Origin: Alphaproteobacteria bacterium
Lineage (GTDB): Bacteria > Pseudomonadota > Alphaproteobacteria > Micavibrionales > Micavibrionaceae
Length of the DNA stretch: 64,000 nt
Assembly: GCA_002690045.1 (NCBI GenBank)
Contig: NZDE01000013.1
Coordinates: 124,001-188,000, forward strand
Direction of reading: 5' to 3'
In this document: positions 35,900 through 43,339 of the stretch, one piece after another
Position numbering within the stretch: position 1 is the stretch's first letter
How the letters are laid out: every line of letters starts with the position of its first letter
The notes under the pieces: generated by a model
What the model was told of the DNA's origin: nothing
Database searches by the model: none
What the model saw: only the letters and a program-made list of their open reading frames with translations
Position numbers and translations under genes: made by a program

Positions 35900-36544
35900 T
35901 TATACGCCGGCGGGCTTTGGATATTTTTCGCTCACTTCGACGCTCCACATACTAACAGCTTTGCCGCTGTTGTTAGTCATGGCGCGTTTAATTAAGCTTC
36001 CTTCACGTAGAGGGTCGGTGACAAAATTATGGCCGACTTCGACTTGGTCGTAAACATCACAAGGGATATTCCAATTAAATGATTGTGCGTTCCATGGGTC
36101 TTTACCCATTAGAATTGGATTAAAGGTAAAGCGGCGCTCACGTAGCGTTAGTTCAACAGAACAAGAGGATTGATCTGCATTAGCTGGCTCTTGTTTGCCT
36201 GTAGAATGCATTTTCCAGCTAGACATTGAGCCAAGCTCTAACACAAAGCTGCCCCAACGGAATTCGTCTAGGACTTCTTGGCCTTTTTTGTAGTTATTGG
36301 TTTCATTACATGCTGTGGGCAAGGCGAACTGTGTTTCGTTGAAAATATCTTTGCCGTGCTTTGTTATATCCAGAGATACGCGCCCACCTTGTTTTACATT
36401 CATGTTTACGGCGCAGCTATCGCCCCAATCATTGTGAACCGTCTTATCTTGTTGGATCGTGTAAACATTGGACCCATATAAATATAATAAACCTAAGCCA
36501 GCTAACCCAAATGCGGCTTTAATTGATTTTGATTTTATCGTCAT
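35900..36544 (-). CDS. Hypothetical protein with N-terminal membrane helix
   Basis: A 214-residue protein that I do not recognise. A basic start and hydrophobic stretch (AAFGLAGLGLLYLYGSNVY) predict a membrane anchor or uncleaved signal, leaving a soluble exported part with four cysteines (SCAVNMN, TACNETN, SSCSVELT, IPCDVYD). Their even placement suggests two disulfides. It is monocistronic and closed by a strong terminator. No functional hint comes from the neighbours. Confidence 0.65.
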   Translation of the reverse strand: MTIKSKSIKAAFGLAGLGLLYLYGSNVYTIQQDKTVHNDWGDSCAVNMNVKQGGRVSLDITKHGKDIFNETQFALPTACNETNNYKKGQEVLDEFRWGSFVLELGSMSSWKMHSTGKQEPANADQSSCSVELTLRERRFTFNPILMGKDPWNAQSFNWNIPCDVYDQVEVGHNFVTDPLREGSLIKRAMTNNSGKAVSMWSVEVSEKYPKPAGV

Positions 36545-36608
36545 AACACACCTCTTAAAATTAATGCTTATGTTCTACAGTACGCGCGTACACATGTCAA
36601 GAATTATG

Positions 36609-36623
36609 TTAATAAAATTTTAA
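36609..36623. promoter_or_regulatory. Candidate CtrA box TTAA-N7-TTAA
   Basis: TTAA-TAAAATT-TTAA matches the CtrA consensus and lies in the divergent spacer between the gene starting at 36544 and the small membrane-protein gene. The spacer is A/T-rich, so chance is quite possible. Confidence 0.3.
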
Positions 36624-36647
36624 CCATATAGCTGTTAGTATATAAGC

Positions 36648-36669
36648 ATATACAGACCGGTCGGTATGT
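36648..36669. promoter_or_regulatory. TetR-type operator-like palindrome
   Basis: A 22-bp imperfect palindrome centred on ACCGGT: ATATACAG-ACCGGT-CGGTATGT, with 6 of 8 flanking positions paired. The GACCGGTCGGT core resembles operators bound by many TetR-family repressors. It lies 32 bp before the ATG at 36702. No TetR gene is in the window. Confidence 0.45.
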
Positions 36670-36701
36670 TTTAAGTGAAAAAATTAAAGAGGGCAAAGAT
36701 T

Positions 36702-36821
36702 ATGAGTGAGCGTGTTTCAGAGAATAAGAAGAAAGATTACAACGAAAAAGCATATTTACAGGTTGAGTATATCGCATTTGCCGTCTTTGGTTTTTATGTG
36801 GTGATGTCTTATTTATTCTAA
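36702..36821 (+). CDS. Small single-pass membrane protein
   Basis: A 39-residue reading frame starting MSERVSENKKKDYNEKAY and ending with a hydrophobic helix, YIAFAVFGFYVVMSYLF. GAGGG stands about 8 nt before the ATG. The charged N-terminus and C-terminal helix suggest a tail-anchored membrane microprotein. A TetR-operator-like palindrome lies just upstream, and a bidirectional terminator follows. No family is recognised. Confidence 0.6.
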   Translation: MSERVSENKKKDYNEKAYLQVEYIAFAVFGFYVVMSYLF

Positions 36822-36897
36822 TTTTTTGATGATTAAAAAATTGCGTGTGTGCAGTGGGTAAAGCGCGAAGGATCAAGGATTGGTTATGCGTGAATTT

Positions 36898-36929
36898 AAA
36901 AAAGCTTGGTAGGATGCCAAGCTTTTTTT
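36898..36929. terminator. Bidirectional intrinsic terminator
   Basis: The arms AAAAAAGCTTGG (36898-36909) and CCAAGCTTTTTTT (36917-36929) enclose a 7-nt loop. It can serve both the small + strand gene and the convergent gene ending at 36959. Confidence 0.85.
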
Positions 36930-36958
36930 GTGTCGTAAGTTATATAAACTATCATTTA

Positions 36959-37288
36959 TTAAGCAGATGGCTTTGGCGAGGCGTCAGCTTTTGTTGTCGC
37001 TTGCGCCGCTTTTGCTTGCTCACATGCAGCGCGTTCGGCGGCCATGGCTTCGCCGCGGCTTAGGCGTTCGCTACTTGAACGACCTTCACTGAAATCACGA
37101 CCGAGGCGTACACTACAGCGTGTTGATGCTGCATCTGTTTTTGCTTGCTGTGTGATTTGTGTTGGCGTTTCAATTGGCGCTGTCACTGATGCATCCGCAG
37201 CGCTGTTGTAAGCATTCGAGATAAACATGCCAGTGATGATTAAAGGTGTAGCAACTATTGCTGCTTTTGTGCTTTTCCAAAGAGTCAT
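36959..37288 (-). CDS. Hypothetical secreted protein
   Basis: A 109-residue protein with an N-terminal hydrophobic stretch (AAIVATPLIITGMFIS) that predicts export, followed by an Ala/Thr-rich, Glu-, Lys- and Gln-containing low-complexity body with two cysteines (STRCSVRLG, AACEQAKAA). No family is recognised. It converges on the terminator next to the microprotein gene. Confidence 0.6.
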   Translation of the reverse strand: MTLWKSTKAAIVATPLIITGMFISNAYNSAADASVTAPIETPTQITQQAKTDAASTRCSVRLGRDFSEGRSSSERLSRGEAMAAERAACEQAKAAQATTKADASPKPSA

Positions 37289-37378
37289 TATTTTATTCCA
37301 CTATTACCGTTTTAAGTGAAAATAATATAATACGAATTCACATGCAACGTCAAGTTTTATGTAAATTTAGTTTTGGCA

Positions 37379-38431
37379 TTATTGATCTAACGGTGTAAAA
37401 CCCTGTTTTCTCTTAAAGTTATGATGTGTATCAACAATGCGCACTGTGCCTGAGCGAGAGCGCATAACAATGGTTTGCGTATGGGCGCGGCCTGAGCGGC
37501 GCTTAACACCTTGTAACATTGCGCCGTCTGTAACGCCGGTCGCGCAGAACATGACATTATCTGGTTTGGCAAGTTCGTTAAGGCTATAAATTTTATCATA
37601 ATCGGTAATGCCGCAGCGTTCCGCGCGGGCGCGTTCATCATTATTGCGGAAGACTAAACGGCCAAGCATGCCGCCGCCTGTACATTGTAGGGCAGCTGCG
37701 GCAAGCACACCTTCAGGCGCGCCGCCTGTGCCGACATAAAGGTCAATGCCCTTATCTTCGTCGGTTGTCGCAATGACGGCGCTGACATCACCATCAGGGA
37801 TAAGGCTAATGCGTGCACCAGCGGCGCGGACGTTTTTAATCAAGTCTTGGTGGCGTGGGCGGTCAAGGATACAAACCATCAATTCACGCACATGCGCGTC
37901 TTTTTCTTTTGCTAGCTTTTTAAGGATATCTTCAATGGGGGCATCTAAATCGAGTATGTTCGGGTTAACACCTGGCCCCACAGCGATTTTCTCCATATAG
38001 GTGTCTGGGGCATTGAGGAAACCGCCTTTATCGGCAAGGGCAATACAGGCAAGTGCATTCATGCCGCCATGCGCTGTAATGGTTGTACCTTCAAGTGGGT
38101 CTAGGGCGATGTCAATTTCAGGGCCGCCGCGGCTATTGCCAACTTCTTCACCAATGTAGAGCATCGGCGCTTCATCACGTTCGCCTTCACCAATTACCAC
38201 GCGGCCGCGGATGCGTAGGCTGTTTAGGGCGCTGCGCATGGCATCAACGGCGGCGGCATCGGCGGCCTTTTCATCGCCGCAGCCAATCAATAATGAGGCG
38301 GCGAGGGCTGCCGCCTCTGTCACGCGACATGCTTCCAGCGCGAGGTTGCGATCCATCATAAAACTTTCGATCTTACCATCGTAATTCTTGTTGTCTTCGT
38401 GCTGTGTAGGGATCTTTTCCGCGGCGCTCAT
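37379..38431 (-). CDS. glpX: Class II fructose-1,6-bisphosphatase GlpX
   Basis: A 350-residue enzyme of gluconeogenesis that hydrolyses fructose-1,6-bisphosphate. Motifs: GEGERDEAPMLYIGEEVG and IDIALDPLEGTT (metal-binding), then GTGGAPEGVLAAAAL in the C-terminal half. In methylotrophs and autotrophs the same family may also act on sedoheptulose bisphosphate. Length is normal and the gene appears monocistronic. Confidence 0.95.
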   Translation of the reverse strand: MSAAEKIPTQHEDNKNYDGKIESFMMDRNLALEACRVTEAAALAASLLIGCGDEKAADAAAVDAMRSALNSLRIRGRVVIGEGERDEAPMLYIGEEVGNSRGGPEIDIALDPLEGTTITAHGGMNALACIALADKGGFLNAPDTYMEKIAVGPGVNPNILDLDAPIEDILKKLAKEKDAHVRELMVCILDRPRHQDLIKNVRAAGARISLIPDGDVSAVIATTDEDKGIDLYVGTGGAPEGVLAAAALQCTGGGMLGRLVFRNNDERARAERCGITDYDKIYSLNELAKPDNVMFCATGVTDGAMLQGVKRRSGRAHTQTIVMRSRSGTVRIVDTHHNFKRKQGFTPLDQ

Positions 38432-38522
38432 ATGTGTATCCTCTTCATAAACTATCAGGCAGAATCATATCTGGGCTCATTATAATATGATTAGGTATGA
38501 AATACTGCGCGCTATAAGGGAT

Positions 38523-38900
38523 TTATTCATCATCTGTGGATGAGTCGTCATCAAGCATTTCCATATGCGCCAATATGGCATCAAAGGGCGCGTTCTCACC
38601 ATTTGCGCGATAAAGGTAGGATAGGATTTCTGCAATTGCTGTAAAGGCCTCACTTGGAATAGGCGAATCTACATCAAAACTGGCCAGCATTTCGGCAAGG
38701 GCGCTATCTTGGCGGACTTTTATACCTTTTTCATAGGCGATTTTAAGAATCTGCTCGGCAATATATCCCTTACCAGTGGCTTTAATTGATGGCAAATAGC
38801 CTTTTTTGATGCCTTCTGACAGTGCAACAGCAGTTTGGCGTTCGGGTATTTTGCTTATTTTTGAAGTGCTTATGCTGTTATTTTTGTCATCTTCGGCCAT
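38523..38900 (-). CDS. FlhB C-terminal-domain-like protein (FhlB type)
   Basis: A 125-residue protein resembling only the cytoplasmic end of FlhB. QTAVALSEGIKKGYLPSIKATGKGYIAEQILKIAYEKGIKVRQDSAL and the IPSEAFTAIAEILSYLYR ending match FlhB, but the NPTH autocleavage site is absent. FhlB-type proteins can partly replace the FlhB C-terminal domain in flagellar export. ATG 38900 is preceded by AGGAT at 9 nt spacing. It is divergent from flgB, and full flhB is at 42202-43266. Confidence 0.85.
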   Translation of the reverse strand: MAEDDKNNSISTSKISKIPERQTAVALSEGIKKGYLPSIKATGKGYIAEQILKIAYEKGIKVRQDSALAEMLASFDVDSPIPSEAFTAIAEILSYLYRANGENAPFDAILAHMEMLDDDSSTDDE

Positions 38901-38916
38901 TGGCACAGATCCTGCA
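38901..38916 (+). promoter_or_regulatory. Sigma-54-type promoter for flgB
   Basis: TGGCAC-AGATC-CTGCA matches the -24/-12 consensus (TGGCAC-N5-TTGC) with one change, and both GG and GC are present at the correct distance. It would start transcription about 45 bp before flgB. It touches the start codon of the divergent FhlB-type gene. Confidence 0.65.
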
Positions 38917-38971
38917 TAGTATGTATCGGGTTTGAAACAGTTAGAGTAATTTTGACACGAGGACTGAAAAA

Positions 38972-39385
38972 ATGACAATAGAAAATCTTGCATTATTCAA
39001 AGCAGCGGGCGCAAAAATGAAATATTTGAATGCGCGTCAGCAGGTTATTGCGCAAAATATCGCGAATGCCGATACAGCAAACTATATTCCAAAAGACCTT
39101 ACAGAGGTTGATTTCGGCCGCGTTCTGGCGAAGGTTAGCGGCGATAACCGTGTGAATGTATCGACATCAATGGGCAGCCACATGACATCACGCAATCAAA
39201 TCGGTGACATTGGCGAAGAGCAGCAGCAATCAACATATGAAGTAACGCCATCAGGTAACGCGGTTAACCTTGATGAGCAGCTTGTAAAGTCAAACCAAGT
39301 GCAAATGGATTATAACATGATGCTGAATTTAATGCGTAAGCAGGTCGGTATGATGAAAACAGCCATTGGCGCAGGTAAGCAGTAA
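38972..39385 (+). CDS. flgB: Flagellar proximal rod protein FlgB
   Basis: A 137-residue rod protein: the N-terminal QQVIAQNIANADTANYIPKDL motif common to flagellar axial proteins and a C-terminal helix (QMDYNMMLNLMRKQVGMMKTAI). FlgB forms part of the proximal rod with FlgC. It heads flgB-flgC-fliE, under a sigma-54-type promoter. Confidence 0.95.
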   Translation: MTIENLALFKAAGAKMKYLNARQQVIAQNIANADTANYIPKDLTEVDFGRVLAKVSGDNRVNVSTSMGSHMTSRNQIGDIGEEQQQSTYEVTPSGNAVNLDEQLVKSNQVQMDYNMMLNLMRKQVGMMKTAIGAGKQ

Positions 39386-39427
39386 TAAACAATAAAAACA
39401 ATATATTAGCATAGGTTGGAGGATCAC

Positions 39428-39841
39428 ATGTCACAGTTATACGATACGTTACAAATTTCATCACATGGTATGCGCGTACAATCAACACGTGTGCGTGTTA
39501 TTTCAGAAAATATTGCGAATGCAGGTACGCTACCAACAACGCCGAACGAGACGCCATATCAAAAACAATATGTACAGTTTAAAAATGTTTTAGACCGTGA
39601 ATTAGGCCACAGCGTAGTGAAAGTTGATGAAGTTACCACACCAGATGAAGAGCAATATAAAATGAAATTTATGCCAAACCATCCTGGCGCGAATGAAGAT
39701 GGCTATGTGAAAGCGCCTAAAATTGATACTTTAGTTGAGATGATGGATATCCGTGAGGCGCAACGTTCATATGAAGCGAATTTAGGTATGTTTGACCAAT
39801 CACGCAGTATGGTTATGCGCACGATTGATTTGCTACGTTAA
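39428..39841 (+). CDS. flgC: Flagellar proximal rod protein FlgC
   Basis: A 137-residue axial protein with the N-terminal SSHGMRVQSTRVRVISENIANAGT motif and the C-terminal helix MDIREAQRSYEANLGMFDQSRSM. The ATG at 39428 has GGAGG 5 nt upstream, so it replaces a TTG 12 nt earlier. It is 42 bp behind flgB. Confidence 0.95.
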   Translation: MSQLYDTLQISSHGMRVQSTRVRVISENIANAGTLPTTPNETPYQKQYVQFKNVLDRELGHSVVKVDEVTTPDEEQYKMKFMPNHPGANEDGYVKAPKIDTLVEMMDIREAQRSYEANLGMFDQSRSMVMRTIDLLR

Positions 39842-39906
39842 TGATGGCTATTCAGGCGAAACAAGATATATGTTATAATAGGGTGGAAGTAGAGTAGGAG
39901 CAAATT

Positions 39907-40224
39907 ATGCCTATAGATGTTAATATGAATTCAGCGCAAGCAGCGAATATTTATTCGAACTCGGCAAAAAATGCCGGGGCGCAAAGTGTGGCACGTCCAG
40001 ATAGCGGCGCGAGTTTTAGCGATATTCTTCGTGAATCAGCAGAATCAGCCATTGATACAATGCATGAAGGTGAGCGTATGTCTGCGCGCGCTGTTATTGG
40101 TGATGCAGATTTAACTGATGTTGTGCAGGCTGTAACGGCTGCGGAAGTCACGCTAGAAACTATTACCGCAGTACGGGACCGTATGATTAGTGCGTATCAA
40201 GAAATTCTTCGTATGCCAATCTAA
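39907..40224 (+). CDS. fliE: Flagellar hook-basal body protein FliE
   Basis: A 105-residue protein with the FliE C-terminal pattern DVVQAVTAAEVTLETITAVRDRMISAYQEILRMPI. FliE joins the MS ring to the rod. AGGAG precedes the start. It ends flgB-flgC-fliE; fliQ, usually next in alphaproteobacteria, lies 830 bp on. Confidence 0.95.
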   Translation: MPIDVNMNSAQAANIYSNSAKNAGAQSVARPDSGASFSDILRESAESAIDTMHEGERMSARAVIGDADLTDVVQAVTAAEVTLETITAVRDRMISAYQEILRMPI

Positions 40225-40225
40225 T

Positions 40226-40298
40226 CTTTTTAACTTGTTTTATTACTGCGCCCATGCCACTTCGCTTTATGGTGCTTGTCCTAAGATAAGCTAAAAAG
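40226..40298. repeat. Dispersed palindromic element, copy C (degenerate)
   Basis: Starts 2 nt after the fliE stop codon. The outer arms (40226-40243 and 40281-40298) pair over 14 of 18 positions. TTATTACTGCG and GGTGCTTGTCCTAAG match the family, but the central CCTATG-TTATAGG stem is missing. Confidence 0.65.
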
Positions 40299-40347
40299 CT
40301 TAGACAACTCAGAAAAATAGCTTTTTCATTCCTCCAAGAATAGAACG

Positions 40348-40378
40348 CGCCCATATGGATATGAAATCCATATGGGCG
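40348..40378. terminator. Strong hairpin, likely terminator
   Basis: A perfect 13-bp stem, CGCCCATATGGAT (40348-40360) with ATCCATATGGGCG (40366-40378) around ATGAA. T-tracts are weak on both sides, so termination strength is uncertain. Confidence 0.6.
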
Positions 40379-40407
40379 TTGCTTTCTACCTTCGTTGAGG
40401 TGACAGA

Positions 40408-40707
40408 CTACTTGGTTACGCCATCATCGCCATTATAAAAACGCTGCAATCTGTGAAGCTCCCAGTCATTTAACTGTGGTTCAGTTAAGCCGCCACCCGC
40501 GGCAGGGTTTACTTTTTGGAGTTCAGCAGCTGTCGGAAGGGCTGACATATCTTTATATGAGTCAATGCCTTCTTCGTTGTTGTCAGCGACATGAGCGATT
40601 GGACGATCCATAGTTCTGTCCATATCCGCACTCTGCGCAATCGGGATGGCTGCGAGCAGTGCGGTTGTTGTAAAACCTATTAAAAGTGTCAAAGGTAAAG
40701 CTTTCAT
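40408..40707 (-). CDS. Hypothetical secreted small protein
   Basis: A 99-residue protein with a clear signal peptide (MKALPLTLLIGFTTTALLAA, cleavage likely near AQSAD). The mature ~75 residues are acidic and contain no cysteine; they end LHRLQRFYNGDDGVTK. No family is recognised. It breaks the usual flgB-flgC-fliE-fliQ-fliR-flhB order and is flanked by two copies of the dispersed palindromic element. Confidence 0.65.
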   Translation of the reverse strand: MKALPLTLLIGFTTTALLAAIPIAQSADMDRTMDRPIAHVADNNEEGIDSYKDMSALPTAAELQKVNPAAGGGLTEPQLNDWELHRLQRFYNGDDGVTK

Positions 40708-40732
40708 GATAGGGCTCCTAACATAAATTTAT

Positions 40733-40830
40733 AGTCGTTTGACTTCATTTTGCCACGGCGCCCTATGTCACTCGCCTATGCTTATAGGCTACGTCCCATA
40801 TGGCTGGTCTCAAAATAAATTGAAACAACT
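40733..40830. repeat. Dispersed palindromic element, copy D
   Basis: The outer arms 40733-40752 and 40811-40830 pair over 16 of 20 positions. The core GCCTATGCTTATAGGC is a perfect stem, followed by CATATGGCTGGTCTCAAA. It has the same orientation as copies A to C. Confidence 0.78.
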
Positions 40831-40985
40831 ATGGTTATTATAAATTCATGATGGCCAGCTAACCCTTGTACAAAAAAGTCCTGTGTACAAAAATTAAGTG
40901 GTCATACACTACGTGTATTATACATAACTATAGATTGTTTTCTGTTATGGTCAAGGGGGTGCCACAAATGATTATTTTGGATAGT

Positions 40986-41014
40986 GTTCTTGGCGTAGGG
41001 GATAACTCTTATAA
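40986..41014 (+). promoter_or_regulatory. Promoter-like sequence before fliQ
   Basis: TTCTTG (40986-40991) and TATAAT (41009-41014) with 17-bp spacing; the -35 is weak and the -10 perfect. It is about 42 bp before fliQ. Confidence 0.35.
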
Positions 41015-41055
41015 TCGTAATGACATAGTCTGTATGCTGTTTTACTCTTGTACCT

Positions 41056-41322
41056 ATGGAACAGGCCGAAATTATAGAATCCATCCGTGAAGCCATTTGG
41101 CTTATTATACAAATCAGTACACCGATTATGTTGGTGGGCTTGATTGTCGGTGTCTTGATTGCGCTTCTGCAAGCCTTGACGCAGGTTCAGGAAATCACAT
41201 TGGTATTTGTACCTAAGATTATTGCGATTTTCATGGCTATCTTCTTTCTACTGCCACACTATTCCTTGATTATGGTAGCCTATATGGAGCGTATTGCTGA
41301 CCGTATTATTGGCGGGGGGTAA
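41056..41322 (+). CDS. fliQ: Flagellar export gate protein FliQ
   Basis: An 88-residue protein with two membrane helices (IMLVGLIVGVLIALLQALTQ and IIAIFMAIFFLLPHYSLIM) separated by the VQEITLVFVPK loop that is conserved in FliQ. It is part of the FliP5-Q4-R1 export pore. It runs directly into fliR, the stop codon and next ATG being 1 nt apart. Confidence 0.95.
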   Translation: MEQAEIIESIREAIWLIIQISTPIMLVGLIVGVLIALLQALTQVQEITLVFVPKIIAIFMAIFFLLPHYSLIMVAYMERIADRIIGGG

Positions 41323-41323
41323 T

Positions 41324-42097
41324 ATGTCCGAATTGCAAAGCTTTATTACGCAGGGCGTTTTTGCATTCATGCTAACTTTTGTCCGTGTTGGTACGGCGAT
41401 GATGATCTTGCCCGGTTTGGGGGATACGCTCGTACCGCAACAAGTGCGTCTTTATATTGCACTTGGTTTTGCTTTTGTTTTATTCCCAGTGACGCAAGCC
41501 TATATGCCTAATCCATTGCCAGGCTCTGTTTTGTTGTTCTTATTGATTATCTTTGAATTTATCACGGGCATGTTCATCGGCACTGTGGCGCGGATTATGA
41601 TGTCGGCGCTTGATGTCGCGGGTATGATTATGTCGATGATGGTTGGCCTTGGTAACGCGCAGCTTTTTAATCCGCTCATGTCATCGCAAGGTTCGCTTCT
41701 TGGCGCGTTTCTGTCGATTGCCGGTGTGGCGTTGCTATTTGTGACGAATCTGCACCATTTAATGCTTTTGGGACTGCTGGAAAGTTATCATGCTTTTCCA
41801 GTCGGGCAATTGTTACAGGCGCAATCTATGGCTGAAATGATTGGGCAGGTTGTCGCATCGTCATTCCGCATTGGTATACAAATGTCTATTCCGTTAATCA
41901 TTATTGGTACGGTGATGTATATCGGCATGGGTGTTTTGGCACGTATTATGCCGCAAATTCAAGTGTTTATGCTTGCTTTGCCACTGCAGATCTTGATTGG
42001 TTTTATAACCTTGGCTGTGACGGCCGCAGCGATGCTATTATTCTGGCTTCAGGAGTTTGAAAACGGTTTGGTTTTCTTCCTTGAGCAAAGCTTTTAA
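41324..42097 (+). CDS. fliR: Flagellar export gate protein FliR
   Basis: A 257-residue multi-pass membrane protein with FliR features: FAFMLTFVRVGTAMMILPGLGDTLVP at the N-terminus, LAFEFITG-like LIIFEFITGMFIGTVARI, and the PQIQVFMLALPLQILIGF segment before the last helices. A GGGGGG run in the fliQ end supports the ATG at 41324 over an upstream TTG. It occupies the third position of the export pore operon. Confidence 0.95.
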   Translation: MSELQSFITQGVFAFMLTFVRVGTAMMILPGLGDTLVPQQVRLYIALGFAFVLFPVTQAYMPNPLPGSVLLFLLIIFEFITGMFIGTVARIMMSALDVAGMIMSMMVGLGNAQLFNPLMSSQGSLLGAFLSIAGVALLFVTNLHHLMLLGLLESYHAFPVGQLLQAQSMAEMIGQVVASSFRIGIQMSIPLIIIGTVMYIGMGVLARIMPQIQVFMLALPLQILIGFITLAVTAAAMLLFWLQEFENGLVFFLEQSF

Positions 42098-42112
42098 GAG
42101 GCGGCGTTAAAT

Positions 42113-42205
42113 ATGGTTTTAGGCGCATCGTTTATTCTTTCTCAACTTGATTCTGTTATGCTGAAAGCAGAATGGAACGCATATCACGATAAGGCTTGGG
42201 GATGA
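42113..42205 (+). CDS. Possible 30-codon leader ORF coupled to flhB
   Basis: MVLGASFILSQLDSVML and so on, 30 residues ending HDKAWG. The TGA stop overlaps the ATG of flhB (ATGA), and GAGG lies about 11 nt before its own start. It might couple flhB translation to fliR. It is short and may be chance. Confidence 0.3.
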   Translation: MVLGASFILSQLDSVMLKAEWNAYHDKAWG

Positions 42206-43266
42206 GCGAAGAACAAGACAATTCCCAGAAAACCGAAGAACCCACCCAGAAAAAGCTGGAGGACGCCCAAAAGAAGGGGCAGGTCCCGCTTTCGCGTGAG
42301 TTTAACAATTGGATGATCTTGCTGGGCGGGACAATTATTGTCGCCTTTATGTCTGGGCACCTTATGTATGAGCTATCAGCGCTTTTTAAGGGGTATTTTG
42401 AAATGGCGGGGGCTATTCCTTCTGTGGGGGGGGGTTTGGCAAGTATTCTGGGGGATGCGCTGTTTGATGTTTTGCGTCTAATGGTCTTGCCGTTTTTGTT
42501 TTTAATGGCGGTGGCTTTTCTTGCGCCTGTATTACAAATAGGTTTTATGTTTTCCCCCGAAGCAATTAAGCCAGATATTAAAAAAGGTAGTCCGATGGCA
42601 GGGTTTAAGCGGCTGTTTTCCATGCAGGCGATTATCGAATTTCTAAAAGGCCTTCTCAAAATAATCGTGGTTGGCGCGGTCGGTGTATTGCTTGTTGCGC
42701 CCTATATGGATGGCTTGGATCATTTTGTGGGGCTGCCAATGTTGGACGCGGTGGATGAGCTTCGTTCCATCACTTTGCGTGTCTTGTCAGGTATGTTATT
42801 TGCCTTATTGATTGTGACGTTGATTGATGTGGTTTACCAACGTTATTCGCATCATCAGAAAATGATGATGACGATGCAAGAGGTCAAGGATGAGCATAAG
42901 CAAAGCGAGGGTGACCCGCATATGAAGGCGCGCTTACGCCAATTGCGACATCAACGTGCGCAGCAGCGCATGATGCAGGCGGTACCATCTGCTGATGTGG
43001 TTATTACCAACCCGACGCATTTTGCTGTGGCGCTTAAATATGACCCTGAAGTAATGGACGCCCCGAAAGTTGTCGCCAAAGGGGCTGATAACATCGCTTT
43101 GAAGATCAAGGAGGTCGCCGCAGAGCATGGAATTGAGGTTGTTGAAGATAAGCCGCTTGCGCGTTCACTTTATGATTTAGTTGAAATTGATCAAGATATT
43201 CCTGTTGACCTGTATAAAGCGGTGGCGGAGATTATCAGTTACGTTTTCAAAAAACGTAAGAAATAG
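42202..43266 (+). CDS. flhB: Flagellar export protein FlhB
   Basis: A 354-residue membrane protein with an N-terminal acidic and basic region (QDNSQKTEEPTQKKLEDAQ), four hydrophobic segments, and a cytoplasmic domain with the autocleavage site NPTH (VVITNPTHFAVALKYD). The C-terminal YDLVEIDQDIPVDLYKAVAEI follows. FlhB changes the export specificity from rod/hook to filament. It ends the fliQ-fliR-flhB block. The ATG at 42202 is chosen over a TTG two codons upstream. Confidence 0.96.
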   Translation: MSEEQDNSQKTEEPTQKKLEDAQKKGQVPLSREFNNWMILLGGTIIVAFMSGHLMYELSALFKGYFEMAGAIPSVGGGLASILGDALFDVLRLMVLPFLFLMAVAFLAPVLQIGFMFSPEAIKPDIKKGSPMAGFKRLFSMQAIIEFLKGLLKIIVVGAVGVLLVAPYMDGLDHFVGLPMLDAVDELRSITLRVLSGMLFALLIVTLIDVVYQRYSHHQKMMMTMQEVKDEHKQSEGDPHMKARLRQLRHQRAQQRMMQAVPSADVVITNPTHFAVALKYDPEVMDAPKVVAKGADNIALKIKEVAAEHGIEVVEDKPLARSLYDLVEIDQDIPVDLYKAVAEIISYVFKKRKK

Positions 43267-43275
43267 GCGCTAACC

Positions 43276-43311
43276 TTAAAAAAAGAAAAAACCGGCTTAT
43301 AAAAGCCGGTT
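43276..43311 (-). terminator. Intrinsic terminator
   Basis: AACCGGCTT (43290-43298) pairs with AAGCCGGTT (43303-43311). On the - strand a T-rich run follows (complement of 43276-43289), so it ends the gene at 43340. There is little T on the + side. Confidence 0.8.
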
Positions 43312-43339
43312 AGTCGTTAACGGTCAAAATGTGCCGTTA

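Larger units (their letters stand above)
40708..41055. other. 348-nt intergenic region before fliQ
   Basis: Contains palindromic element copy D, two direct repeats TGTACAAAAA (40867-40876 and 40884-40893, 17 nt apart), a palindrome ATACAC-TAC-GTGTAT (40904-40918), and a promoter-like sequence. No credible gene was found. Confidence 0.6.

Noticed and set aside
40866-41090. 74-codon + strand ORF before fliQ
   Set aside because: No ribosome-binding site, amino-acid content is unlike a protein, and it overlaps palindromes, the promoter and the start of fliQ.
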